From the NCBI RefSeq assembly GCF_001510895.1, contig NZ_LPWA01000013.1, forward strand, positions 62,001-126,000: a DNA stretch of 64,000 nt, read 5' to 3'. Of the stretch, positions 55,495-63,010 are shown piece by piece. The DNA is from Mesorhizobium loti. GTDB taxonomy: Bacteria; Pseudomonadota; Alphaproteobacteria; Rhizobiales; Rhizobiaceae. Numbering within the stretch: the first letter of the stretch is position 1; each line of letters starts with the position of its first letter. The translations under genes were made by a program, and so were the position numbers. The notes under the pieces are model-generated. The model did no database searches. It had not been told where the DNA came from and saw only the letters and a program-made list of their open reading frames with translations.

Positions 55495-56466
55495 TCAGCC
55501 CGCGATAAAACGCCAGACTTCCGGGTCGGGTTTGATCTGGCCGCTCAGCACGAAATATTTGTAGAGGACGAGCAGCGAGACCGCCTGCTCGTCCTTTTCG
55601 TCGCTGAACCGGCGGCAGTAAGCGTTTGCCGCCGTTATGATGCGTTGGGCTTCCGCCGGATGCTTTTCGAAATAGGCGATCTTGTCGGCGACATCGGAAA
55701 AATCGGGCGCCAGCGGCACGTAGTGGACATTGGCCTCCACCTCAGCTTCGGCGAACCATGTCTCGTAGGTTGGCGGCGGCATCAGGCAGAGCGAATTCGA
55801 GCTCATAATCCATTTCAGGTTCGTCGCCACGTCATTGCCTTCGAGCGAGACGATATAGCGGAACTGCCGCTGCTGCGGGATCGTGAGATACGGCTTGCGG
55901 TAGTTCTCCGGCGCGCTCGGCTTGGGCGAACCCGCATCGCAAAACGGCAGATCGCGCACGGTATCGACGAACCGCTTGCGGATCGGATTGTTGAGATCGC
56001 CGCGCCAAATCGCCATCGGTCGCTTGTCGGCGAAGGACAGATTGTCCCTCGGCATGTTGAAATGGCGGAACTTGTCGAGCTTCATGATCACGGCGTTGCC
56101 GTTGTCGTCACGGATCGGCCGGTCCTTGACGATCGCCGGCATCTTGGGCACGTCGACGACATCGCCGAACTCGAGATCGATGAGCAGGTCGCGATCGAAG
56201 TAGCGCGCGAACTCCTTCAGATCGTAATAATACATGCTGCCGAACTTGGGTATTTGACCGGCCGGCACGGCCGCCGCGCTCGGCACGAAGCTATGGTCGA
56301 GCTTGTTATAGTAGTTGACCCGATCACGGACCGTTTTGCCGGAGAGCTTCGCCTGCTGCAGGCGGCCAGCCAGGCGCTGGCGAAAGAGAGCCTGCGGCAC
56401 CACATCGCGCGTGATGTTGCGTACGAAATAAAATACCCGCGCTGCGGTGCGTAAGGGCGAGGCCAT
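55495..56466 (-). CDS. Glycosyltransferase family 90 (LpsA/CAP10-like)
   Basis: A 323-aa protein of the GT90/CAP10 family, often involved in lipopolysaccharide core or capsule sugar transfer. GSMYYYDLKEFARYFDRDLL, DKRPMAIWRGDLNNPIRKRF, QQRQFRYIVSLEGNDVATNL and KWIMSSNSLCLMPPPTYETW are the conserved blocks. No signal peptide is evident, so it is likely cytoplasmic or peripheral. The acceptor is unknown. It is monocistronic. Confidence 0.88.
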   Translation of the reverse strand: MASPLRTAARVFYFVRNITRDVVPQALFRQRLAGRLQQAKLSGKTVRDRVNYYNKLDHSFVPSAAAVPAGQIPKFGSMYYYDLKEFARYFDRDLLIDLEFGDVVDVPKMPAIVKDRPIRDDNGNAVIMKLDKFRHFNMPRDNLSFADKRPMAIWRGDLNNPIRKRFVDTVRDLPFCDAGSPKPSAPENYRKPYLTIPQQRQFRYIVSLEGNDVATNLKWIMSSNSLCLMPPPTYETWFAEAEVEANVHYVPLAPDFSDVADKIAYFEKHPAEAQRIITAANAYCRRFSDEKDEQAVSLLVLYKYFVLSGQIKPDPEVWRFIAG

Positions 56467-56586
56467 GCGTCCGTCGTTTCAAGATATGCCGTCGAGCCTC
56501 CTACAGCATTGTGCCGAACATCTTGCAAGCCCGCGCACGCAGCCGAACTTGTGAGAGTCCTAATATTCGGCAACGGTTGCGGGGGA

Positions 56587-57252
56587 TCAGGCAGCGACGA
56601 CGGCGAAGCCCCTGGCGCGCAGGCCGCGCCGGTCGTCATGCAGCGAAGTCACCAGCCGGTCGCGGCTGCCGGCGATATGAGCCGAGAGCAGCCGCGCCGC
56701 CTCGTCGGCATCACCCTTTCGCACGGCGGCCAGGATGGCATGGTGCTCGGCCCAGGCCCGGCCGAGCGCCGCCTCGTCGCGCACTTCCAGCCAACGGGCG
56801 CGCGACAGCCTGGTCATCGCATCGCGCACAGCTCTGAACAGGAATTCGTTGCCGGAAAGCCTGGCCAGCTCGATGTGAAAATCCATACCGACCCGGTGCC
56901 ATTCCTCGCGCGGCGTATCGGCGTCACAGGAATCGAGCATCGCCGCGATCACCTCGACCCCGCTGCGGTCATCCAGCGCCGCCGTCAACCTGACCGCCGC
57001 CACTTCGACCGCCTCGCGATAGACGGCGATCTGACCGAGCTCGGCAAGGTTGATGGGAGCCACCGTCCAGCCGCGGCCATCGCGGCCGATCAGCCCTTCA
57101 GTCTCGAGGCGCAGCAATGCGGCCCTGACCGGGGTGCGCGAGGCGCCGAAGCGGCTTTCAATCCAGCGCTCGGTCAGCCGCTCGCCCGGGCCGATCTCCA
57201 GTCCGAGGATCATCTCGCGAAGCTGCCTTTCGACATTCTGCATCTGCGACAT
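56587..57252 (-). CDS. GntR-family transcriptional regulator (FCD subfamily)
   Basis: A 221-aa regulator: an N-terminal winged helix (VERQLREMILGLEIGPGERL, then RFGASRTPVRAALLRLETEG) and an all-helical FCD effector domain. Possible metal ligands are His in GMDFHIELARLSGNEFLF and in WAEHHAILAAVRKGD. It is divergent from an MFS transporter gene. The spacer contains repeated TGGTATCC half-sites, so it probably regulates that transporter and itself. Confidence 0.9.
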   Translation of the reverse strand: MSQMQNVERQLREMILGLEIGPGERLTERWIESRFGASRTPVRAALLRLETEGLIGRDGRGWTVAPINLAELGQIAVYREAVEVAAVRLTAALDDRSGVEVIAAMLDSCDADTPREEWHRVGMDFHIELARLSGNEFLFRAVRDAMTRLSRARWLEVRDEAALGRAWAEHHAILAAVRKGDADEAARLLSAHIAGSRDRLVTSLHDDRRGLRARGFAVVAA

Positions 57253-57310
57253 TGTCGTTCCGCTCTTCGGCGCCGCATTGACAAGCGGCTGGGTTGAGGT
57301 TCATGACGGG

Positions 57311-57339
57311 TACCAAATTGGTATCCCAAAATGGTATCC
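57311..57339. promoter_or_regulatory. Putative GntR operator
   Basis: TACCAAATTGGTA (an inverted TACCA/TGGTA pair) overlaps the first of two direct TGGTATCC repeats at 57319-57326 and 57332-57339 (13 bp apart). The site lies between the divergent gntR and MFS starts. FadR-type GntR proteins bind related TGGTNNNACCA words. Confidence 0.65.
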
Positions 57340-57371
57340 GGGGCAATCCCGGTTGGCCGGGCAGGCATGAC

Positions 57372-58619
57372 ATGGCAGACGGCACCTCCGAACAGAGCGG
57401 CTACAACATCCATTGGCGGCGCAATCTTGCCGTCTGCTTCGCTGGCTCGTTCAGCACGCTCATTGCCATGACGCTGCTGTTGCCTTTCCTGCCGCTCTAC
57501 GTCGAACAACTGGGCGCCGAGGGGCACGCGGCGATCGTGCAATGGTCGGGCATTGCCTATGGCGCGACCTTCTTTGCCGCAGCGCTGGTCGCGCCGCTCT
57601 GGGGGCGGCTCGGCGACCGCTATGGCCGCAAGCTGATGCTGGTGCGCGCCTCGTTCGGCATGGCGATCTGCATGTCGCTGACAGGTATGGTTGAGAGCGT
57701 CTGGCAACTGGTGTTGCTGCGGCTCCTGATCGGCTTTGCCGGCGGCTACTCCTCGGGCTCGACGATATTGGTTGCGATGCAGACGCCGAAGGACCGCTCC
57801 GGCTGGGCGCTGGGCGTGCTCTCGGCCGGCATCACGGCGGGCTCGCTGGTCGGCCCGCTGCTCGGCGGCGTGCTGCCGCCGGTGATCGGCATCCGTGCCA
57901 CCTTCCTGCTCTCCGGCGGCGTGATCTTTCTCGCTTTCCTGGCCACGACTTTCCTGATCAAGGAAAATCCGCCGGCGCCCAAACCTGCCTCGGCGGCAAA
58001 GCCGAAAAGCGGCTGGTCGCAGATCCCCGACAAGCGGCCGGTCGTGGCGATGTTGACGACCGGCATGCTGCTCGCCTTCGCCACCATGTCGATCGAGCCG
58101 ATCATCACCGTCTATGTGCAGCAGCTCGTCGAGGACCAGAGCAAGGTGACGATGGTCGCCGGCGTGGTGATGTCGGCGGCCGCGCTCGGCACCATCCTGT
58201 CCTCGTCATGGCTGGGCAAGCTTGCTGACCGCGTCGGCCACTGGAACGTCGTCGTCGGTGCGCTCGCGGTCTCGGCGCTGCTGCTTATTCCACAGGCTTT
58301 CGTCACCGACGGCTGGCAACTGATCGGGCTGCGCTTCCTGATGGGCCTGGCGCTCGGCGGCCTGCTGCCCTGCATCACCAGCGTCATCCGCCACAACATC
58401 CCGGACGGCATCGGCGGCAATGTGCTGGGCTTGGCCATCTCGGCGCAATATGTGGGCCAGGTCGCGGGGCCGCTCGCCGGCGGCTTCGTCGGCGGCCATT
58501 TCGGCATGCGGGCGGTGTTTTTAGGCACATCCGTGCTGATGGCGCTGGGTGCGGTCTATAACTGGATTGTCCAGTCGCGGCGGGCGCGGCATATGCTGAT
58601 CGAGGCCGGCGAATCCTGA
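57372..58619 (+). CDS. MFS transporter, probably GntR-controlled
   Basis: A 415-aa major facilitator with twelve helices. Motif A is clear in APLWGRLGDRYGRKLMLVRA, with a C-terminal echo in SSSWLGKLADRVGHWNVVVG. PLLGGVLPPVIGIRATFLLS and a GPLAGGFVGGHFGMRAVF segment fit drug/H+ antiporters of the 12-TMS type. I chose the ATG at 57372 (MADGTSEQSG) because the upstream frame contains the operator. The substrate is unknown. Confidence 0.88.
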   Translation: MADGTSEQSGYNIHWRRNLAVCFAGSFSTLIAMTLLLPFLPLYVEQLGAEGHAAIVQWSGIAYGATFFAAALVAPLWGRLGDRYGRKLMLVRASFGMAICMSLTGMVESVWQLVLLRLLIGFAGGYSSGSTILVAMQTPKDRSGWALGVLSAGITAGSLVGPLLGGVLPPVIGIRATFLLSGGVIFLAFLATTFLIKENPPAPKPASAAKPKSGWSQIPDKRPVVAMLTTGMLLAFATMSIEPIITVYVQQLVEDQSKVTMVAGVVMSAAALGTILSSSWLGKLADRVGHWNVVVGALAVSALLLIPQAFVTDGWQLIGLRFLMGLALGGLLPCITSVIRHNIPDGIGGNVLGLAISAQYVGQVAGPLAGGFVGGHFGMRAVFLGTSVLMALGAVYNWIVQSRRARHMLIEAGES

Positions 58620-58648
58620 TTGGCGCCTGCCGAATACGGAGCATCGAA

Positions 58649-59023
58649 ATGAGCCTTGCCGGGCAATCCTCTAACGGCGCCAGCCGCATCCTCGTGCTGG
58701 CGGGCGGGCTTGTCGGCGCGGCCGGCGTGGCGCTGTCGGCCGCCGCCGCGCATCGCGGCGGCGCGTTCACCGGCACGGCGGCATCCTTCCTGTTGATGCA
58801 CGCTTCGGTCTTCCTCGCCATCGGCCTTATCGGCGGCAACCGGTGTCTCAGGATCGCAAGCCTGGTGCTGCTCGTCGGCCTGCTGCTGTTCACGGGCGAC
58901 CTGCTCGCCCGGGATTTCCTCGGCTCGCGGCTGTTTCCGATGTCGGCGCCGATCGGCGGCACTTTGCTTATCGCCGGCTGGCTGGCGATTGCGGTCTCGG
59001 CGCTGTGGCGTCCGCGGTCCTAA
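58649..59023 (+). CDS. DUF423 family membrane protein
   Basis: A 124-aa protein with four helices; the GGLVGAAGVALSAAAAHRGG segment, LLMHASVFLAIGLIG and FTGDLLARDFLGSRLFPMSA followed by PIGGTLLIAGWLAI are the DUF423 signature. Function unknown. It lies 29 bp after the MFS stop on the same strand, probably in one transcript. Its stop codon begins the next repeat. Confidence 0.87.
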   Translation: MSLAGQSSNGASRILVLAGGLVGAAGVALSAAAAHRGGAFTGTAASFLLMHASVFLAIGLIGGNRCLRIASLVLLVGLLLFTGDLLARDFLGSRLFPMSAPIGGTLLIAGWLAIAVSALWRPRS

Positions 59024-59124
59024 AGCGCGTCGCGATCTTTCGGATTCGCTCCGTGCGCTTAGGTTTTTGATTTTACGCATGTCTTTGTCCCGAAACCGGT
59101 TCCCACTTTCGGGAGACATGCTCT
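59022..59124. repeat. Bipartite palindromic intergenic repeat, copy 4
   Basis: Same plan as copy 1: AAAGCGCG/GCGCTT stem, T-rich linker (TTTTTGATTTT), then a second stem with GCATGTCT/AGACATGC outer and CCCGAAA/TTTCGGG inner arms. It starts inside the DUF423 stop codon. Confidence 0.82.
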
Positions 59125-59157
59125 AGATCCACGCTTCCATCGCGGTGGGCTCGTCGC

Positions 59158-59313
59158 CTACGAGACGATGCGGGGACTATCGCGCCCCGGACGCAGTCTC
59201 CGCTTGCGCGTCGCCGGCTCTGCCGCGCGCTGCCGCTCAGGCCGGTCGGTCGCCGGCGAGATGCCCCAATAGTTGCGATAGATGTCCTGGAAAAGATGGC
59301 TGACGGGATGCAT
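59158..59313 (-). CDS. Micro-ORF A, paralogue of micro-ORF B, LacI-type operator upstream
   Basis: A 51-aa protein beginning MHPVSHLFQDIYRNYWGIS, with a basic Arg/Pro-rich tail (PERQRAAEPATRKRRLRP). Translation is strongly supported by AAAGGAG six bases before the ATG. It shares MHPV, LF, D, YRN and WGI with micro-ORF B 57 bp upstream, and the DNA is also similar across the start region, so the two are a tandem duplication. There is no signal peptide or membrane helix. An operator-like TTGAATCGATCCAA lies 16 bp upstream. I do not recognise the family. Confidence 0.7.
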   Translation of the reverse strand: MHPVSHLFQDIYRNYWGISPATDRPERQRAAEPATRKRRLRPGRDSPRIVS

Positions 59314-59329
59314 GACTGGCTCCTTTCAA

Positions 59330-59343
59330 TTGAATCGATCCAA
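59330..59343. promoter_or_regulatory. LacI-type operator 1 (before micro-ORF A)
   Basis: TTGAATCGATCCAA is a near-palindrome with a central CG, typical of LacI-family sites. Its exact reverse complement is at 59557-59570. Confidence 0.72.
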
Positions 59344-59369
59344 TCGATCGACGCGAAAAAGGCTGACTT

Positions 59370-59513
59370 CTAGGCGCGCCTGCGCTCCACGATGAAGCGT
59401 GGCTCACGCTTCCACGGGCTGGCCCTGCCGCGACGCCGCTCGCTCTGCGCGGCCGAGGCAATGCCCCAATCGTTGCGGTAGACGTCTTCAAACAAATAGT
59501 TGACCGGATGCAT
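59370..59513 (-). CDS. Micro-ORF B, paralogue of micro-ORF A, LacI-type operator upstream
   Basis: A 47-aa protein beginning MHPVNYLFEDVYRNDWGIA and ending in a basic tail (KREPRF, ERRRA). AAGGAGG lies five bases before the ATG at 59513. The shared N-terminus with micro-ORF A and the divergent basic tails suggest a conserved functional head. TTGGATCGATTCAA lies about 45 bp upstream. The gene is divergent from the LacI regulator gene. It is too small for confident family assignment. Confidence 0.7.
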   Translation of the reverse strand: MHPVNYLFEDVYRNDWGIASAAQSERRRGRASPWKREPRFIVERRRA

Positions 59514-59556
59514 GGCACCCTCCTTCTCGAACTTTACTCCAAATCGCCGAAACAAC

Positions 59557-59570
59557 TTGGATCGATTCAA
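59557..59570. promoter_or_regulatory. LacI-type operator 2 (before micro-ORF B)
   Basis: TTGGATCGATTCAA, the exact reverse complement of operator 1. It lies in the spacer between micro-ORF B and lacI. Confidence 0.72.
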
Positions 59571-59606
59571 ATCATATTCCCCGCACCACCGAAGTCAAGC
59601 GGAAAT

Positions 59607-59619
59607 TTGAATGATCCAA
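59607..59619. promoter_or_regulatory. LacI-type operator 3 (imperfect, before lacI)
   Basis: TTGAATGATCCAA, identical to operator 1 except that the central C is missing. It is about 70 bp before the lacI start, suggesting autoregulation. Confidence 0.5.
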
Positions 59620-59688
59620 AAAAATGTTAGATGACCGGCAACCATTCCGCGGTCATGTTCGTGATGTGACCGGATTCGGAGGAACGAC

Positions 59689-60768
59689 ATGGCATCACCT
59701 ATCGAAGGCCACGCACGACCCATCCGGCTGGCGGATATCGCCAAGGCGGCCGGCGTCTCGCATGGCACGGCCTCCAACGTCTTCAGTCGCCCGGAAATCG
59801 TGCGCGCCGAGGTGCGCGAAAGGGTCAAGGCGGTGGCGGAAGCGATGGGTTATGCCGGCCCCGATCCCAAGGGGCGTCTGCTGCGCGCCGGCAAGGTCAA
59901 CGCCATTGGCGTCGGCACGACCGAGCCCCTCTCCTATTTCTTCGAGGATCCTTTTGCTCGCGTCATGATGGCCGGCATCTCCGAAGCCTGCGACGCGACC
60001 GGCGCCGGGATCGCCCTGGTGTCGGCCGCCAACCAGGAAAAACTCGCCTGGAACATCCAGAGCGCGCTCGTCGACGGCTTCATCCTGTTCTGCATCGAGG
60101 GCGGCTCGCGCCTCGTCGACCTGACGCGCGAGCGCAGGCTGCCCTTCGTCGCGCTGGAACTCGGCTTCGAGGACGACACCGTATCGGCGATCGGCGTCGA
60201 CAATGTCGCCGGCGCGCGGCTCGCCGCGCGCCACCTCGCCGAGCTTGGGCATCGCCGGTTTGCCGTGCTGTCGCTGGGCTTTGCCGACGACCGTACCGGC
60301 TTCGCCACGCCGGAGGTGGTTCGCACGGCAGTCTATACCGGAACGCGCGACCGGCTTGCCGGCTATTTCGAGGAGTTCTCGCGCTTCGGCGTCGATACGG
60401 CGAATATCCCGGTCTACGAGACCGAGAATGAAGAGAAGAGCACACGGGCCGGCCTCGAGGCGATCTTCGCTGGCGGCGAGCGGCCGACCGCCATCCTGGC
60501 GATGTCGGACAGGATGGCTCTGATCGCCATCGAATGGCTGACGGCGCGGGGCCTCAGGGTGCCGGAGGACGTTTCCATCGTGGGTTTCGACGGCGTGCCG
60601 GACGGCGCGCTCTGCGACCCGCCGCTGACCACGATCGCCCAGCCGATCACGGAGATCGGCAGGCGGGCTGCTCACATGATCCTCGACTTCGACGGTGCGG
60701 TGCGGCGCGAGACGATGGGCGTGGAGCTCGTCGTCAGGGCCTCGACCGGCCCTGCCCCGAAAGCTTGA
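59689..60768 (+). CDS. LacI-family transcriptional regulator
   Basis: A 359-aa repressor. The N-terminal HTH and hinge helix are visible in RLADIAKAAGVSHGTASNVF, with SRPEIVRAEVRERVKAVAEA after it. The periplasmic-binding-like core runs from residue 65: AIGVGTTEPLSYFFEDPFAR, DGFILFCIEGGSRL, NVAGARLAARHLAELGHRRF and SIVGFDGVPDGALCDPPLTT. GGAGGA lies five bases before the ATG at 59689. It is divergent from two micro-ORFs that carry its probable operators. No sugar-transport gene is adjacent, so the inducer is unclear. Confidence 0.9.
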   Translation: MASPIEGHARPIRLADIAKAAGVSHGTASNVFSRPEIVRAEVRERVKAVAEAMGYAGPDPKGRLLRAGKVNAIGVGTTEPLSYFFEDPFARVMMAGISEACDATGAGIALVSAANQEKLAWNIQSALVDGFILFCIEGGSRLVDLTRERRLPFVALELGFEDDTVSAIGVDNVAGARLAARHLAELGHRRFAVLSLGFADDRTGFATPEVVRTAVYTGTRDRLAGYFEEFSRFGVDTANIPVYETENEEKSTRAGLEAIFAGGERPTAILAMSDRMALIAIEWLTARGLRVPEDVSIVGFDGVPDGALCDPPLTTIAQPITEIGRRAAHMILDFDGAVRRETMGVELVVRASTGPAPKA

Positions 60769-60777
60769 ACCATTCCA

Positions 60778-60810
60778 AGCAGTTCAGCGTCGGTAGATCG
60801 CTGAACTGCT
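60778..60810. terminator. 12-bp hairpin after lacI
   Basis: A perfect stem AGCAGTTCAGCG with its complement 9 nt later, followed by TCTTCTT. It resembles the first half of the bipartite repeats and probably terminates lacI and/or opgC transcripts. Confidence 0.65.
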
Positions 60811-60825
60811 CTTCTTGGGTCGTCT

Positions 60826-62019
60826 TCAATACACGCCAACCCTCGCCGGCACCGGCTGAGCGCCGAACGCTGCGCGCGCGGGCTCCTCGCGCGCCGGCTT
60901 GGCGCGGGCCGGGCCGAGACCGGCGAGCCATTCGAGGTAGAGCGCCAGCGCGAACTGCATGGCGATGCCGGCGGCGATCAGCAGCGTGTCATAGGCAAGG
61001 CCGCCCGGATTGATCAGCTTCAGCACCTGGGCCGCCATGGCGATCACCGTTCCGGCGACGAACACCGGCAGTGAGCGCTTGCCGAGGATCGCCAGCGGAT
61101 TGTCGGGCCTGGCACGGAAGAGGTTCGACACGGCCGGCAGGGCGACGATCAGGTAGCTGACCGAAAGGATATGCAGCAATCGCGGCAGCGACAGGAAGGT
61201 CTTGTCGAAGCCGCCGATCACCACCGGCAGGTCGAACCAGGTGATCTGACCCCACAGCGGGCTGTGCACCCAGATCGCCGCGCCGACCACAAAGATGCCG
61301 GCGAAGCCCAGCAGCCACCGGTTTACGGGGATGGTGCCGCCGCGCTTGACGTGCAGCATGGCGGCAAGGCCGATGTTGAACAGGAACTGCCAGGACAGCG
61401 GATTCAAGAACCAGAGACCCGGCTCGGGATAATTCGGCGGCGCGATCTGCCAGATGCCGGCGACCAGCCACAGCAGGCCGGACACGGTCAATGCCGCCAC
61501 CGGCCTGTAGCTGACGAACAGAACGAAGGCTGGCGCCGCCAGAAGCAGCGCGGCGTAAACCGGCAAGATGTTGTTGTAGCCGAGCTGATGGCCGAGCGTG
61601 ACGATGCCAAGCAGCACCTCCGGCGTGTTCTTCATCAACGGCTCGATGTTGATCATCTTCAGCAGTTCCGGCCGGTGGGCAAATACCGCCGCGGCGCAGA
61701 ACATGGCGATCACCGCCATGGTGATGACGATGTGGGTGACATAGAGCACGCCAGCGCGCCGCCACATCTTCAGGGTCGCCAGACGCCTGCCGCCCGCCTT
61801 GAACTTGCTGCCATAGGCAAGCGCCACCGAGATGCCGGAGATCAGCACGAAAGCCTCGGCCGCATCGGAGAAGCCGAGATTCTTGTAGGTCAGGTTTTCG
61901 AAGACGGTGCCAGGCACATGGTCGACGAAAATGGTGAGCAAGGCGAGCGCGCGCAGCACATCGATACGCGTGTCGCGATCTTTGATACGCGTATCGCGCT
62001 GAGAAACGGGGATGGTCAT
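60826..62019 (-). CDS. opgC: OpgC-like glucan succinyl/acyl-modifying membrane protein
   Basis: A 397-aa protein with ten to eleven helices that adds succinyl or similar groups to osmoregulated periplasmic glucans (cyclic beta-glucans in rhizobia). Signatures include RIDVLRALALLTIFVDHVPG, FSDAAEAFVLISGISVALAY, MNPLSWQF-like FLNPLSWQFLFNIGLA, and LRLLHILSVSYLIVALP-like LPRLLHILSVSYLIVALP. ATG 62019 is chosen; a TTG two codons upstream also opens the frame. The basic tail (KPAREEPARAAFG) is cytoplasmic. Confidence 0.87.
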   Translation of the reverse strand: MTIPVSQRDTRIKDRDTRIDVLRALALLTIFVDHVPGTVFENLTYKNLGFSDAAEAFVLISGISVALAYGSKFKAGGRRLATLKMWRRAGVLYVTHIVITMAVIAMFCAAAVFAHRPELLKMINIEPLMKNTPEVLLGIVTLGHQLGYNNILPVYAALLLAAPAFVLFVSYRPVAALTVSGLLWLVAGIWQIAPPNYPEPGLWFLNPLSWQFLFNIGLAAMLHVKRGGTIPVNRWLLGFAGIFVVGAAIWVHSPLWGQITWFDLPVVIGGFDKTFLSLPRLLHILSVSYLIVALPAVSNLFRARPDNPLAILGKRSLPVFVAGTVIAMAAQVLKLINPGGLAYDTLLIAAGIAMQFALALYLEWLAGLGPARAKPAREEPARAAFGAQPVPARVGVY

Positions 62020-62220
62020 CGACAAAAGGCCTCAGAGCTGGTGTTCATGTCCAGCAATGCGACCCCCGACGCACCGCTTCGATTCCTCCCGTCGGGAGTG
62101 TATCGGCGCAGAAACGGTCTGAAATGCGCCCGGTTCAATCAACTTTCGCGGAGCTTGAAAACATTCCGTTTTGAAGCCGGCAAATCAGCGAAATCACCGT
62201 AAAATCAAAAGGATATGATC

Positions 62221-62916
62221 ATGTCCGAACATGACAATAAAAACAGTGTGCTGCGGCATGATCTGCCTTTCTCCTATCGGTTGATCCTACCGGCAAATGC
62301 GAGCGGCGAATGCCTTTTCGTGCTGCATGGATCAGGGGTGGACGAAACGACGCTGGCGCCGCTGGCGAGGCAGATCGCGCCGCGCGCGGCGCTTGTCGCG
62401 GCGCGTGGCCGCATCCGCCAGGAGGACGGTTTCCGCTGGTTCGAGCGAATCACGCCGACCAGTTTCGAGCAGTCGAGCATCCACATGGAGACGGCCGCCT
62501 TCGCTCAATTCGCAACCGAAACCGCGCGGCGCCACGGCCTCGACCTGTCGCGCGCAACCTTCCTCGGCTATTCGAACGGCGCCAATCTGGTTTCCACGCT
62601 CATGCTGCTTCATCCCGGGCTGGTGAGGCAGGCGGCATTGCTCAGGGCGATGCCGGTGCTCGACGACACGCCGGCGACCAACCTCGCCGGAACACGGGTG
62701 CTGATCGTCGCCGGCGCGGCCGACCAGACCTACGGCCCCTTCGCGCCGGCCCTGGTGACGCTGCTGAGTGCGCGCGGCGCCGAGGTCGATGCGCGCATCG
62801 TCGCTGCGGGCCACGAGTTCGGCGATGCGGACGCCGCGATCGCCAGGCATTGGCTGCTGAAGCTAACCCGGTCGCCTGACGCGCCAGAGCCTCGGCCAGG
62901 CACGAGTTCAAGGTAA
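62221..62916 (+). CDS. Alpha/beta hydrolase (carboxylesterase/phospholipase-like)
   Basis: A 231-aa esterase of the YpfH/Abhydrolase_2 type. The nucleophile is Ser in FLGYSNGANL. Asp in GAADQTYGPF and His in AAGHEFGDAD complete the triad, and VLHGSGVDETTLAPLA holds the oxyanion loop. AAGGAT is spaced for the ATG at 62221 rather than 62215. Substrate unknown; no nearby pathway genes. Confidence 0.87.
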   Translation: MSEHDNKNSVLRHDLPFSYRLILPANASGECLFVLHGSGVDETTLAPLARQIAPRAALVAARGRIRQEDGFRWFERITPTSFEQSSIHMETAAFAQFATETARRHGLDLSRATFLGYSNGANLVSTLMLLHPGLVRQAALLRAMPVLDDTPATNLAGTRVLIVAGAADQTYGPFAPALVTLLSARGAEVDARIVAAGHEFGDADAAIARHWLLKLTRSPDAPEPRPGTSSR

Positions 62917-63010
62917 CGCATTTCACAGCCTGAAGCGGCATGCCGCTCCATTGTCATATCTCTGTCACACACTGTATATCGAGATACTGTTCACCGTGGG
63001 GGAGGTCTCA

